64,000 bases of DNA. Origin: Podocnemis expansa. Its lineage: Eukaryota > Chordata > Testudines > Podocnemididae. The DNA lies in contig ML682067.1 in assembly GCA_007922195.1 (NCBI GenBank), positions 4,319,372 to 4,383,371 of the forward strand, given 5' to 3'. Shown here one piece after another: positions 44,254 through 58,001 of the stretch; position 1 is the first letter of the stretch; each line of letters starts with the position of its first letter. The notes beneath the pieces are model-generated. The model was not told the DNA's origin. It saw nothing but the letters and a program-made list of their open reading frames with translations, and did no database searches. Both the position numbers and the translations under genes were made by a program.

Positions 44254-46306
44254 GTTCCTTCTGCTCATGCTTCCTTAAAGATTTTTCCTAGTCATTCAAA
44301 TATTATTTATGACCAAATATTCAGCTGGTCACAAAACAGCCTCTACATAACCATACAAATCATGTTCTTGCATATCTAACTGCATGGTTTGTGTGGAGCA
44401 AAAGTATATTCTGTCTGCAGGTAGGAGAGCATGTAATCTTAAGTACACAAAAGCAGAGTCTGCTGGACAAAATGACCCTCAATAGCTATAATACAGCATA
44501 ACTGAAGACATTTAAGTTCATCCCTAAAGTTAAATACATGCTCATGAGCCCAATAAGCTGTTGTAAGACGCTTACTATTTCAGTTCACTTCACAAGGAAT
44601 GGTTGGTTGAAGAAATCCTCACACCCTCGACTGGCTGAACTCACAGGGCCAAGCACTTGTCTGACATCAGTGGGCACAGGTCCACAGGCTCAAACGTTTT
44701 AGTCCGGCTGAACACGTAGCTTCCCCTCCCCACTATATGTTTCCTCTTTCTCTACCTCCCTTCACCCCCATTATATAGCTGGCAGTCTAGCTGACAAAAT
44801 GGTGTTGCAGTGCATATTCACTCACCATTGGGCTGGTACCTCCTGCTGCCATTTTGGGGATTAGCTCAAGGCCAGCACTCCCATCAATGGTCTGCACACT
44901 AGCATTCAATTTGCCTGCAGCCTCAGAAACTGCAATTTCCTCTCTGTAGCTCAGCCTCTGACCATGTGCCTATGTTCCCTCTTCCAGAATAAGTTTAGAT
45001 TCTACCTTAGCCACTTCCCAGTGCAACTGCAGTCAATTGTTCTACCACTTTCCCAGTAGCAAGAAGGTGGGACACAGTCCCACTGCCTATTCTGTTCCAG
45101 GTCCAGAGACCAAACATGTGGATCACAGCATCTTTCTGCATCTCTCTGCCTCTAGTATCAATGCATCTTCCCTGGGCCGCTTTCCCCATGGCCCTAGCAC
45201 ACTCCTCAGTCTCAGCAGCCTGTCCAAAGTTGCTCTTCTCCTCTTGGGGTTCCTGCCTGCACTGCTCTGTTTACAGGGTTGCAACCCACTCCACACACTG
45301 TTACACCAAAAAGGGCACCCAGGAGAGCACCCCCTAATGAAAAGCAAAGACTAGCAGGATCTTATTCAGGGGGACAAGGCGATATGCCACATTTATTGTA
45401 AATAAGTCAGGATAGCAAAACACACACACCCCTGCAACCTGGTATGATATAATTACCAGTCCTTTCATGTGTTGCTTGAGCCAACCTAGTGGCCAGCTAG
45501 GCTGGGCACAAGGACGGAGCCAGGCCTCTGTCGGTCGCAGTCCAATGCTCCAAGATGACAGTTGCAGAATGAGACCCCAAAGTGTCCATGTTCTTACCCA
45601 TCTTTTATACTTGCTGGCTTTCATGTAAGTCTATGGGTTTGCTGTGTCATGTAGCCTTAGGGTTCCTGTGAGATCATTGGTCGCCAGTCACTTGCAGACT
45701 TGATTGTATTTTGTTCTTTTCTTTCTGGGGTGGCTCGTTCTGTTTGCTTTAATCAGAGATGTCTGCATTGTTCAGCCAGTTAGTTGGTACTTGTGCTTCC
45801 TCAGGACAGCTGGCAGTTGAGACTGGCCTTTTCACACACACCCCCTTCATTCACACACCTTGTTCACACATTTAAAAGACCATAGGCAGCATACACCTAA
45901 ACCAGATTTCATCAAGTATCCAAAATGGTGCTCAGTGTTTAAAAAAGAGTTCCAAACTGACAATATGGAATCTTGTTAGACATTGGTTATAATGTCTTTT
46001 ACACAGGGTTACAAAATTATATTACTTGTGACACTGAAGGACAGATACACAACATTAACTATCATATACTTTAAAGATAAATGTAATGCATTATCTGTTT
46101 GTGTTCCACAACACAATCCTCCCTCCTGAAGCTTCAGTCAGCTGCTGAATCTACTCTGCTCTTCTGTGGCTCTTTTTATAAGGGACTGCTGGGCCCTGAT
46201 TGGCTGCACCTCACAGCCCCTCTCTCCTATCATCTGCTTGTCACATAGCCTCCCTAGGGCTCTATTAACTCCTTACTGGCCAGGGTGGGGCAGATGCCCT
46301 ATGACA
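44254..46306 (-). other. Probable minus-strand LTR material, unresolved
   Basis: On minus from 46,306: TGTCATAGGGCATCTGCCCC, a CCAAT site (gcagccaatcagggcc near 46,195) and TATA (cttataaaaagagcc near 46,180). Lower down, AATAAA on minus near 45,392. Several plus and minus frames of 60-105 codons at 45,007-45,624 have no domain. I could not place the other border. Confidence 0.35.
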
Positions 46307-46310
46307 AAGA

Positions 46311-48424
46311 ATATTAGATTGATTTTTTTCCATTGTTAGTTATCTAAGGTGCATAAATTCTCTGAATCATTACTATTAAAGTGTACCCTATTGCTGAATA
46401 TTTATTACATTCTTCAAGTACCACAAAGAAATTTAATTTATAATGAATGACAGTACTGAAAATTCAAATACCACCCTCCTGAGCTATCCATGAGTATGTC
46501 CATTTGGTGCATTAGTTAACTGGGGTGGAAATTCTAGTGTGACCAGAAAGGCATGCACTAACTGCCTATGTGGACTGTGCAGGTGTGCAGTAACTGTTCT
46601 CTACTATGAGTTGATGTAGTACTGTTTGAAATGGGACTACATCAATGTATACTAGATAACTTTTAGTGCATGCCATACAGGCAGCTTGTGCGGTCAATGC
46701 TAGTCTACCAGGTCCTAGCACAGGGCCCTAACAGTGGGAAAACTACTGAAATCACCTGCCCTGCTTCCTGACAGCAAATCCTGATGGAAATCTGGTTCGC
46801 CTGGGCTACTTCCTATTACATACCATCTGTGGGGCTCCATTGGCAGTGAGCTCCCTGTCACTGCTGCATAGTCAGCCGAGGGCAGCTCTAGCAACTCATC
46901 TCTCCGTTCTACCTCTTCCAGTGATAGAGCACTGCACAGCTCAGCATTAGTCTGAGATCCTGCAGTGGGCTGAAGACATCCACCTTCTTCCCTAGCCCAG
47001 CCCCAGCTGAGCTATATGGCTGTTCTTTTCTAATTCCTCCCCTACCTCAATCCTTCCAGTGCAAGGTGTGGGGCTGGGTTGGTTCTGTTCACCATGGGGT
47101 GTGTTGTGGTTTCTCCCTCTCAGGGAGGCCACTCAGCCTTACTCCAATGTAGTTAAATAAACTAGTTTTATTCTTTAATCACTAATCCAGTGTTGTCCTT
47201 AAATTGGACTGTGTGGGTAACGCCAATTAAACTAGCAAACTGTGGTATTGCCCCTGTAAGGGATCAAAATGGATCTCCAACGTCTGGACTGTCCAGGAAA
47301 GGGTTGGACAGTACAGAACACTTGGCAGGGGTGGAATCCAGGACTGGAAATGTCACCTTGAATGTGATAAAAGTCTGGAGTGTTGCTAGCAGAGTGCAGC
47401 TACATGCAGACACTCACAGTGTGAACTACATGCCAGAAGTGTAGTGATATGCTTGTAGAAGGTTGTGAATTTAGAGACTCCCTAGCATGGGCCATTGTTG
47501 TGTAAATTGGGAGACGTGCCCCAGAGTAGATTTAACATGGCTGCTCCCAGGTACACACCTGGATACCTGGCTGTATGATTAAAGTTCTATTCCTTACTCA
47601 TTCTGTAGTATCATCTTTAATGAACCCTCAAGATCATTACAAGAAGGCTGTTTGCAAGGGAGGTTGAGAGCTATAGCAATAAAGCACTGTAAGGTGCTGC
47701 AAGTTATTGGGAAGGTGGGGATACAAGGCCTCACTAGGCTGGATGTACCCCTGAATCTCTTAGCATGCAATTTGCTGGAATTTATGCCTCAGTTGATGCA
47801 ACTGATACACTGTTCAGATAATCCCTTAGTCTGTTTCCCTGGTGGTGGTTTTTATTGACTGTTGCATGACATTTGAGTTTTATAAACTTTTTATGGAGAC
47901 ATTTTGTTAAATCATTAGTGCAACACTACAGCACATAAACAAAAATGTTAAAAAACCCACACCTTATAAATTTATGCGCAAACTTTAAATCCCACAATAG
48001 TTTGACAGCTCATAGCATGAAGCATACTGCATTTCTTACATTTGAAACTGTCTGCATCATTATGAACCTTTTTTTGTAAACTTATTCATTGTAATATGCT
48101 GTTTAATATTCTTATAACTCAGCACTACTCTACTTGCACAAATAATCCAGTCAGGTTTTGTTTTTTAGTCCTAGGTTGTCAAACAGTCATTTCATTTAAT
48201 TAGTTTTTAATCTTTCCTTCTCCAGAAAACTAGTTTTGTGGGTTTTATATATATTGTGCTCACAGTAAAAATGAGAACAATTAAGAGGTAATTTATATAT
48301 GTATCTTAGATATTCATGGGCTCTCATTATTGTTGCAATAGAATGGAAACATCCTCACAACACCCTTATAATCAGGGTAGTATTATTTTCACTTTACAGG
48401 ACAGGAATTGGGGCAGAGAGAGTC
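46311..48424. other. Stretch with no certain gene
   Basis: 47,140-47,640 has AATAAA-like and ATTAAA words followed by GT-rich tails (ttaaataaactagttttattc at 47,151; gattaaagttctatt at 47,578), as in LTR U5 regions. The remainder is featureless and AT-rich. Confidence 0.35.
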
Positions 48425-48427
48425 TGA

Positions 48428-48809
48428 GCACCTCTACACTGGAGCCTTAAATTGACTTAAGGAAGGTTAAGTTGACCTACAGATCCCTGTGGCCACACTG
48501 GGCTTTTATTAAGTTGACTTCAGCATTTCCTTAAGTCGACGTAATAACACCACTTCTTAAGGTCAATTTAACACTTAAGTTGACCTTATTAAGTTGCCTT
48601 AAGCAAATATAGATGGGGAAAAGCCCTTAAGTCAACCTAATTTGCTCCAAGCCTCTTCCCAGAGTTCCTGGTCACCAGGAAGGGTTGATCTAGCACCTGC
48701 CAGTGTGGACACAGGCAGTTGACAGCAGTTTTCAGTGTAGACTCTCTAAGTTGACATAACAAGGTCAACTTTAAGTCAACTGAACAGACCCTCCAGTGTA
48801 GACAAATCC
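48428..48809. mobile_element. Harbinger-like MITE 2, palindrome-rich
   Basis: Left GCACCTCTACACTGGAG, right inward GGATTTGTCTACACTGGAG; flanks TGA/TAA. Interior repeats of TTAAGTTGAC(C/T)T and TTAAGTCGAC in both directions. The CTACACTGGAG core is shared with MITE 1 (CTACACTGG) and MITE 3 (GTCTACA). Confidence 0.68.
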
Positions 48810-48812
48810 TAA

Positions 48813-50150
48813 GTGACTTCTCAAGGTCACACAGGCACTCTGTGGTAGCATTGTAAGCTGAATCATCTATGTCCTATGAGTGCCAGGCTGACACTTTCAC
48901 TGCCAGATCATCCTGCATCTTATATATTTTTACATGTCTGGGTGTCTCAAACCACAAGTGCCTTGTAACAGAGCTTTATAAGGAGGGAATATTGTATTTC
49001 CCAATTTATAAAAGTAAGATTTTCAAAAGTGCTTAGCATTGTCCTAACTCTGCTTCCATCAAAGTAAGTGATACTCTTACTGACTTCAGTAGGATCATGG
49101 CTAGCCAATGCTGAGTGCTTTTGAAATATCACCCACTAGCAAAGATTTTATCAATACCTGTTTGATGAAAACTTCAAAGCAGTGCCACAGCAACAATCAT
49201 AATATTCGGTCAGTGATGGTGCAAATAAACTTAGCTCAGAGTTTACGTGGTGGGTCTTACTCTGCATTTGTTGTGTATATGCAACCAAGTTTGTTACACT
49301 AGAAGTTCTGTCACCTATTTGGACAAATAAGCTGCTATTGCTTCTCAGTGGTTCTCCACTCACCTTCTGGATAGTTTCCTCAGAGGTTTCATAGGTTCTG
49401 TCCTGATTCTCAGTTCATCTTTTACTAGATGACTGGTGAGAGTGTTGACAAATGACAGGAAGATGACATGGAAGGACAGACTTGGTAAACAACCCATTAG
49501 GTTGAGTGTACTAAGTGAAGTTTGCAGTGTTTCTTTTCCCCAACAAAAACTCATATCCTTAAAAATCCTGCAGTCCAGTCTACTGTGGAGAAGACTGAAG
49601 AGGGGTCATTGCTTGTAGCTGGGAAGCAGTTAATTCTATTATAAGTGTTCATTTTAGTCCCATTTCCTTTTTCCCTAGTTCTACCTCCCTCTTTTACTGT
49701 GGGAATTCCAAATGGCTAGAAAAGTGGAACCATCAAACCTAGCTTAAGCTGTGGTCTTTCAACAACAACTAAACAATTTCAGAAGGTGGAATAAGTTATA
49801 CTTCCTCCCCCGCTTTCCCCAAGTCAGTAATTTCACATTCTTGTTAAAAGCAGCAAATATGGTCATTTTTAAACTGCACTTGGGCTATCCTGGAATGTAA
49901 CTGTTCTCCAGAAGAACTACTCAAGTGCTTAAAGTTAAGCACATTACTGGATGAGAGTCATGAGAGAGAAAAATGAATAAAACATTTGGTACATATTGAA
50001 ACCAGTTTATATAATCATAAATCCTGCAGAATTTATGGACATGAACAGTCCCACTGAAGTCAATGGTTGTTACTATTAAGATGAATAGAAGTACTGGAAG
50101 CAATTTTCTCAGATCCTTTGTCCTAGCAGTGAATATGATTTTTAAAAATT
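48813..50150. other. AT-rich stretch, no gene seen
   Basis: Short frames only. Confidence 0.5.
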
Positions 50151-50156
50151 CTTTAT

Positions 50157-50384
50157 TTTATTTTCAGGGTATTTGTTCTTGGCTATTGTTCAGAGGAAGA
50201 GGCGTGAAGCAGTGTGTGGGATATGCAAGAAGCATGAGAGACAAACCAGAGAGCTTATTTTCCAAAACAAGTTTTTATTAACAAGCAATACAAACATTAA
50301 CCTTTCCCACTGTCATCTCAACACTGTGCAGCACCACATAAAAATGACTATCAAAAGAAGACTTTTTAAAAACAGTTTGAACTA
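50157..50384 (+). other. Exon-like open stretch, unproven
   Basis: attttattttcag at 50,156-50,168 looks like a splice acceptor and an open frame of about 70 codons follows (residues GICKKHERQTRELI among them), ending in TAA at 50,383. No known domain, and no donor or partner exon was seen. It may be a chance frame or part of a decayed transposon. Confidence 0.2.
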
Positions 50385-52184
50385 AAATTCTTCTGGTCTC
50401 AGCAAGCTAGAGTAACCTGACTTGGCACAAGGGAGGTGCATGAGGTGGTGGTGGTTGTATGAAGGAATCTTTCCATCTCAGTCCTGTGGGTGGTAGATCT
50501 GTCTGGCCTCAGAGCCACAGGTCCTTCTCAGCTGCATCTGCAATAGCAGTGAGTTCCTGTGCAATGAGCTTCTTCAGTCATTAGGGTATGTAGACATATA
50601 GTCCACACCTCACAAATCCTGCCCCCCTACACCTCAGAGTCCTGGAACTGAATTGGTTCTCTGCTATGAATGAGGACACCCATTGTGACAGAGGAAGGGG
50701 TCAGATTTAATTTCAGTGTTTCTGACTGCTTTTCATTCATCACATTTTGTGAAGAGCACAGCACATGAAGAGGAAAGGGTAGTGGCACAGTGCCCAGCCA
50801 ATGTTCCTCAGCTCTCATCTGGAGGGGCCTCCTCACAGAATATGTGGGGCTGGATTTGCTGAGGAGGGTGACAACTAAGGAACATCCATGAATACTAAAT
50901 TTTATTAAGTGGATACCAAGCACATTAGCTGCTTGAACTGAGGTCACCATTCTGCAATAGACTGGATCATACTAATGACTTTTGCTTACTGATTGACAAT
51001 TAGAGGTGAAATGCTTTGTTTTATTAATTCCTTCAGCCTCTTATGGGCTTAAAACAGTCTATTAAATTGCATCTTTTAATCAGCTTCAGAAGTACAGACT
51101 TTTCACCAGTAGACCAAGGTGGTCATTAAAGGAGATAGGAACACAAAAATATTTCAGCAGAGAACCAGCCCCACCTTGGATTTTCAATAGTAGTTTTCTG
51201 ATTACAGGCACTTTAGAATTTACTAATGTTCATTTGAATTTCAGTCCTAATAACCAAGATGACATCAAGTCAGCCACCAGCCTGGAAGTGAACCCACCAG
51301 CAACTTTCAAGATGTTACTGTCGCTGAAAATACATTGATAGAATAAAAAATGAAATCTTCAGGATCTTGTATATTTATCCTTATGTGGCAGGCCCCTATT
51401 CAGATATAAATACACCCCCAGCATGTGAGCCTGGCCCTGCATTTAGTATTCTAAGATGACATATGTTATTTGGGGCTGATGCTCTGCTGTTACATCAGCT
51501 TTACATTAGTGCAACTCCATTTATTCAGGATCATTATGAGGGTGGGGCTGGGGAGGTCATGCTCCAGGCGCTGGCCTGCGGGGTGTGCCAGCTAGGCCCT
51601 ACTTAAGAGGACTCACCTGCTGATATCCTCAGTGGCCATACTGATCTGGCTCCTTCACCTCCTATCCTCTTGGTCCCGCCACCCCCATGCTGTGTGCAGT
51701 GAAGCCATCTGCCCATGTCACACCCATTTCCTACTACCCTCACAGCAGGGAGCAGGGAGTGTGGGAGATCAGGAAATAAACCCACAGATCCCTGTTCCTC
51801 CCTGCAGTATGCTGCCATTGTAACCAAGGTGGGGGGCCTGTAAATACAAGTATTGGCCCCCAGTTTCTAGAGACCCACGCTATGCCACTCAATTAATTAA
51901 ATTTGATGTAAGCTTGCCAGCTTAGGTAGATAGCCAAGGTCCTTGATTTTGGAGAGAGGAATGGTACTGATGGGAAGTGAATACATTTGTGGCCACTCAA
52001 GTATATTGTATGGCAAACAAATCCAATAATAGAGCTGCATTCTTAAAAAACCTTGCATTGCATGCTCTGAGTAAAACACCAAGTTTTATTTATCTCACAT
52101 GCCCTTTTTACAAGACACTATAAGCTGTTTACAGATGCCTTGAATTTGTCAAAAGTAATTTATAGCAGTGACTGGTTTTCTGTT
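50385..52184. other. Stretch with no recognisable gene
   Basis: A GC-richer part at 51,540-51,840 carries short overlapping frames only. Confidence 0.45.
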
Positions 52185-52192
52185 GCCTAGAA

Positions 52193-52380
52193 CAGGGGTC
52201 TCAAACTCAAATCAACATGAGGGCCACATGAGGACTAGTACAGTAGCCTGAGGGCCACATGACTGAAAGCTTTCCATACAACTATATTGCAAATATCGGT
52301 AATGATAGTGCCATTGCAGGCTGCAGAAAATAGCCTTAGGGGCTGCATTCGGCCCACAGGCAGCATGTTTGAAGCCCCTG
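52193..52380. mobile_element. hAT-type MITE, family F5, copy 2
   Basis: Left end CAGGGGTCTCAAACTC, right inward CAGGGGCTTCAAACAT; perfect 8-bp target duplication gcctagaa (52185-52192 and 52381-52388). Confidence 0.9.
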
Positions 52381-52388
52381 GCCTAGAA

Positions 52389-53601
52389 TACATGTATAAA
52401 CAAAGAAAAAAAATCAGATCATGAAATATATTGCTGCACTGCAGCCATCAGTTGTCAGAGAAGGAAAGTGATGAGCATCAATGGTCTGAAATGATTACAG
52501 TAGGGAAATCACCAAAATTAAGATTGACTGATAATACCATAAGTCAATGGATCTTAATTTTGCTGTCCTGTAGGCAAAGTCACTATGATATTTCTCAGAA
52601 CTAATAAACTGAAAGAAGGATGATTGTTCTGGCTTCACCTATGTGAAGAGTCTGACAGAAAAAAAAAATCCTTGACAGTATTTGGAACTTTTTTTTCCAA
52701 AAAACAAAAGATTTATTAGTACATGCCAACAAATGTGAAACACGTACTCCTTTGTTTGCAGTGTTTGAAATACCTTGTGATTTCCTTAAACTTTTCTTTG
52801 CAGTATCTTTAACTAAACTAGCTACTGCTACTCACCATCTCTCAAGAGTTGTCATAGTAATGTGGAATTTAAAGACTTAGGACAAGCTGAGACTCTTATT
52901 ATAAGCAATATATGCTGGCTTGTAAGAAGTCGTGCTTGTCATAAAGTTTTGTCATTTAAAGAGGAACTGACAATGAAGATTTAATTCATCTTTCCACAGG
53001 TAGGAAGAAGTTCAGTTGGGGAGTCACCTCCTACTGCTAGGGGAGGAAGTCAGGTTATGGGAGTCCTGTGTCCAGAGAGAGAGAGAGAGAGAGAGAGAAA
53101 GTTGGCTCATGAGATGCAAGTCTACACAAAAGCCCCAAAGATTCATTTGCATTCCTAGCATTTAATGCTGCTAGCCTGGCACACATTAATCCTCTTTCTA
53201 GGAGAAAGATTTAAAGCCTGTGGGTTTTTTTTTATTATCTGTATTATTTACAGTAATACAAGGTCCCAGCTGAACTCTGGATCCCACTGCACTAAGCACT
53301 ATGCATGTACAGTGAGACACTTTATCAGTAAATTTACACTCCAACATCAAGAAGAAGTGTTATCATCTCCAACCAAGTTTACATAGCTTCTGGCAAAGCC
53401 TGAAATCAAACCCAGATTTCTACAGTCCTAGATTTTCACCATCCTCTGTAGTGAAGGGCATAGCTCCTTTGCTGGTGGATTCCCTATATCTTAACATCTT
53501 TAAATCACAATTTGAAGACTTAATATTACAGGAGTGGATGGGTGGGTGAGGTTTTGTGGCCTGCATTGTGCAGGAGGTCAGCATATTGGTTCCTTCTGTC
53601 T
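52389..53601. other. AT-rich stretch, no gene seen
   Basis: Contains a (GA)n microsatellite of about 11 units at 53,077-53,098 and poly-A/T runs near 52,660 and 52,690. Confidence 0.5.
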
Positions 53602-53604
53602 TTA

Positions 53605-53983
53605 GGATATGTCTACATTTGGCAACTTAGTTAGGACTTGCTAGTCCAAACTAACCTCGGGCTAGTTCGAGCTAACCATAGCTTTTTAGTTAGACCTAGC
53701 CACACATTCTAGTTTGAACCAATGGCTTAGTTCGAACTTTTAAGGTTCAAATTAAACCTTAGTTCATGTCTTGCCAGCGCTTACCAATAGCTTGAACTAA
53801 AGTTTGAACTAAGCACAGAAGTTCAAATTAACCAGGTCACTTATTAGTTCAGGCTAAGTTTTGCCTAGTCCAAACTAAGTAGTTTCTTAGTTCGGACTAG
53901 ACAATGCCTAGTGTAGTCAAGGGCTAAATTAGGTCAGACTAAGCTTGCTTAGTCCAGACTAATTTGGCAGGGTAGACATACCC
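53605..53983. mobile_element. Harbinger-like MITE 3, palindrome-rich
   Basis: Left GGATATGTCTACATTTGGCA, right inward GGGTATGTCTACCCTGCCA; perfect TTA duplication (53602-53604; 53984-53986). Interior words CTAGTCCAAACTAA and TTAGTTCGAACT in both directions. 379 bp, nearly the same length as MITEs 1 and 2. Confidence 0.8.
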
Positions 53984-53986
53984 TTA

Positions 53987-56900
53987 GAGTCTATGAGTGG
54001 ATCTTAAACCACTACACAAACCATCCTTACCCAAAACATCTCAAACAAATGTAGAGTGGACAAAAGAAAGTTACCTTGTCTTTACAGCTGACACCAGTGG
54101 CATCTCTCCACCCTCTCCCCCAGATCCTGGTGCCCAAGAGCAACACTGGCTTCCATATTTCAGGGAGATGGTCTAAGGGTAAGTAAATCATGATGTATTC
54201 ACATATGCATTTAAATTTTAGTTCTCAATTCTCATCTATAGTTATAAAAATCAGGGTGACTTGCCACCTCTCTTTAGCATTCATGATTTTGTTTTTAATT
54301 TAATTGTTTGAATTGCTATGATGGAAGAGTCAATCTGTACAACTGCAACAGAGTCTGGTATGACTTCAGCGCCAGACATTCTCAGACCAGCAGCAAGATT
54401 TATCTTTCCTAATCTAGCTTTTAAAAAAATTTCACTTCAGCCCCTCCTCATTAAGATTTAAGACTTTCTCATGCATATTTTTAGTAAAAGTCACAGGCAA
54501 TAAATAATAAATCATGAAGCCTGAACCCTGCTACCCAGGGCTAGCAGCTAGATCCCACTTCCTTGAGCTAAAGTCATAGATGTCACCTAAAATTACAGAG
54601 CCTGTTACCTCCATGACCATTCATGTTTTAGTACCAGTAATCACAAAGGCCAGATGCACAAGGGACTTAGGGGCCTAAACACCAGATTCACATCTTTGAC
54701 TCCCAGTTTTAGGCAGTACACTGATCCTCAAAAATCACTGCTCAACTACTGCTAAGTCTTATAAGTAGCTAAACTCACTCTGGATCTAAGTTTTCTCTAT
54801 AGAAGTTCTCTGGGTTCCTAAGTGGTTGCCTCTAAGTGTATGTACTACTGCTTCCTTTGAGGTACCAGTACCTATCTCTGACCTAAGGCCCAGAGCAAGA
54901 CATAAAGGGAAAGAAAACAGGCAGCCAAATACCCATCTTATCTGCTAGATTCAATTTGTTATGTCTTCAGAACACCCACCCAAGGAAGTCCCAGTAGAAA
55001 TTTACCAATAATAGCACTACCGGGAAGACCTTATAACTTGTAGCCTAGTAATTAGCAAACTCACCTTGGTTGTGGGAGAGCTAGATTAAATGACCTTCTG
55101 CATGAGAAGAAGAGAGGATTTATTTGTCTCAGCTGTTAGAAGGCTGATTTAATCACTGGGCTATGAAACAGTTTAACGCAGGGCTCTCTCAGACTTTTTC
55201 ATTTTGGAGTAAATAATAAATAAGTCACAGTGTCACAGAAAAAGAGCAAGAGAATTTCTATACCCTGGTGATTTCTGCATCTACCTGGGAGGTTGAAGAC
55301 CAAGGATCCAGTCCTTTACCCACTTTAATAATTTACTCAAAGTACCATAGAAGGGGCTTTTGGGACCCCCATATCTTGTGATTAAAGTGCCCATCTGAAA
55401 GGTGGATGACACCCCCTGCCCACTTCAAGCAGAGATATTCACCTCTTTGCATCCCACTTAGGACACACTTCTGTAATGTGGCCACTTAACTAGCTTTTGC
55501 AGAGCCTATTCTTAGGCACCTATCTCTCCCTATTCATTGCATAGTGCTGGGCACCTAACTCACTTGGGGACCCTCCTGTTGTTCCAGTGATTTTTAGGTG
55601 TCTACAAGTTAGGTAGTGCAACATCTAAATTCCTCTTTATATCTGGGCCAAATTACAAATCTGAATCTTAGCCTTAGTTTTTAACACCTTTAACAATATC
55701 CTGTCTAATGGTGTTATACGTTCTTCTGGGGACAGGATGTTTAGCTTTCAGCCTGCTGCTGGCAAGGTAAGTGTTAAAAATGCCTCTCCTTGCACACCAA
55801 AACTCAGCTGCTTTTCTGAACAACCTAAGTGCTGGGATTGTGTCAAGAGAAGTAGTACTGGGTCAGCTGTGCTGAACTAAATAGTTATACAATACAGTAT
55901 AAAAGAGGTCTCTTGTGTCTTCTTTTTTGCTTCAGCTTGTGGTAGGAGCTATGTCTGTCTTAGGGAATGAAAGCTGTATTATCAAGTTCTTAGTTAGCAT
56001 TAAGCTGTACTGAAGATACTTTACTGACTAGTTTCATTTAGGGATAAAACAAACTGAGGTCTTTTGATGCTCTAATTATGAGATGTTTTGTTTTGGTCTG
56101 CTGCAAAATGCTAGGGTCTATTAATTCCTTTTACTGATGTTCTATAGTATTCTAGCAAACAAGAAACACCATAAGTCTAAAGAGTATGTAGTAGAAATGA
56201 TAGATTTGACAAACAAGTGAGGCAAGGACAAGGGCATCAGAGAAGAGAGAGGAAAATTAATTTTTTTATACTAACATGTTTGTTAAATCTTTGTATGGCT
56301 TGATAGTAAACTTACACTTAAGGAAGAATACATTTACACTTTATAGGCAATGTAAAATACTGACTTATTAGATGTGATTTCACCAAGGTGAATGTGGAGA
56401 CTGTGAAAACAGAATTTAGAGGAACATTTCAAGCCTATAGTGCAATATGGAAGAGAGCACAAATCTTTAAGACTATTTATAAAAGGTTTTGAGGCTGCTA
56501 CATTGGAGAAGGTGGTGAGATTTAAGAGACTTGATCAGTGATATAAACTAATTCTGTATGATGAAGAGTCTGGAAAGCAAAGATAAGGTGTTCCTACAAA
56601 AGCTGAAGAGCAGTGGGGAGCCAGTAAAATGAGGCAGAAGATCTTTTATGAACCACAGTTCCTTACTAGTGAGAAGAGAAATGAATGTGTAATGTGAACC
56701 TCTAGAGAATATTTGTCATTTCTAATAAGATGGTCCTAATTTTAACACATTTACCATAGTCACAGAAGATAGAGGAAAGAGACCACTTAAATCATGTAGG
56801 TTATTTCTATGCTAATGCAGTGCTGTTTTTGTGGTACATCTAGTAATTTTGTCATGATGCTAAAAACTCATGACTGGACAGTTACCTGCCAGTGGAGATT

Positions 56901-57997
56901 CTTATGAAGACTAAATACCTGTCTGGAAACTTATCTGGATATTCAACCAAAGTTTTCCCTCTTGTAGTCTTGCTTACTGCACCACTTTCCACTAAATTCA
57001 CTTGCCCCTTTTTGTTTTAACACTAGATAATTACAGCTTATTACTTAGTTTTTTGCTAAGATTCATATTTTTGTTTTTTAAATGTTTCTTAAGTCACTCA
57101 CTGCAGGCCATATTTATTTATCAGCTCTGAAATCTTTGTTCATATTTTCAGGCAATGAGGAGCTAAGTATCTAACAGACTAGGGTTAATTCTGCAATGAA
57201 TAACTGTGCGTATGTACAGCTGTCATTAAATCTCCCCTTTGTGTATGGCACCCTAGATTTGTGATTCTCCCCTTGTGCAAAGTAGCTGGAATTTATTCAG
57301 GCACTGAGAACCAAGGCAAACTCCCAAAGATGAGCCAAAAGCTGTGTAGTTGTTAAGCTGGGTAACTGGGGAAAGCTAGTGTACAGTAGAAGAGCTGTGA
57401 GCTGTGAAGACTTTCTACTCACACACAGTACTGATGTACAAAGAGGTCGCTAATCTAAAAGTGATATGTTCAGTCTTCTGCTTGTCATGCTTCTCCTTCC
57501 TATGCTATCTTGTATATGGTTATGGTGTGGCATCTAAAGCATAGAAATGACAGTCCATTTATCCTTGTGTGATAAAGGGTTGTTCCCACAGGGTCTATTA
57601 GTATGGGTGCAATGTGTAAAAGTAATTGAAGACCTGTATGCAGACAGGAAGGAGGAGTAGGAGAGGGGAACACATCTTAAAGCAAGTGAGAAGTCTATGG
57701 GCTGATGTGACTGGAACACTTCAGAACAAGCCAGTGACTGTTCAGCATAGATAAATCACTTTTCAAACTAATATGGGAGTATTACATCAAGGCAGATCTT
57801 ACAGATGCCTTTGCTGCTTTGACAGTCCTTGAAAAGCTCCCTGAAGGGGCATTGCTCTACAGATTTATATGGCACCTGCCTTAGGAAGTGCTTGCCTATC
57901 CTCACTTAGCCAATGGAGATTTTTTTTTTATCCTTGTGATAATTTGCTTATTACATGAATCACGCACAGAGTGATGGAACTAGCAAATTCAGATGCT
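53987..57997. other. Long stretch with no recognisable gene
   Basis: About 4 kb, AT-rich, with very few open frames. Diffuse taggcacct words at 54,650-54,880 and 55,450-55,650 may be old repeat. Best candidate in the window for unique host DNA. Confidence 0.45.
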
Positions 57998-58001
57998 TAT
58001 G

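Noticed and set aside
45037..45354. Pair of overlapping 73-105-codon ORFs as a gene
   Set aside because: No domain, frames on both strands, located in probable LTR-derived sequence.
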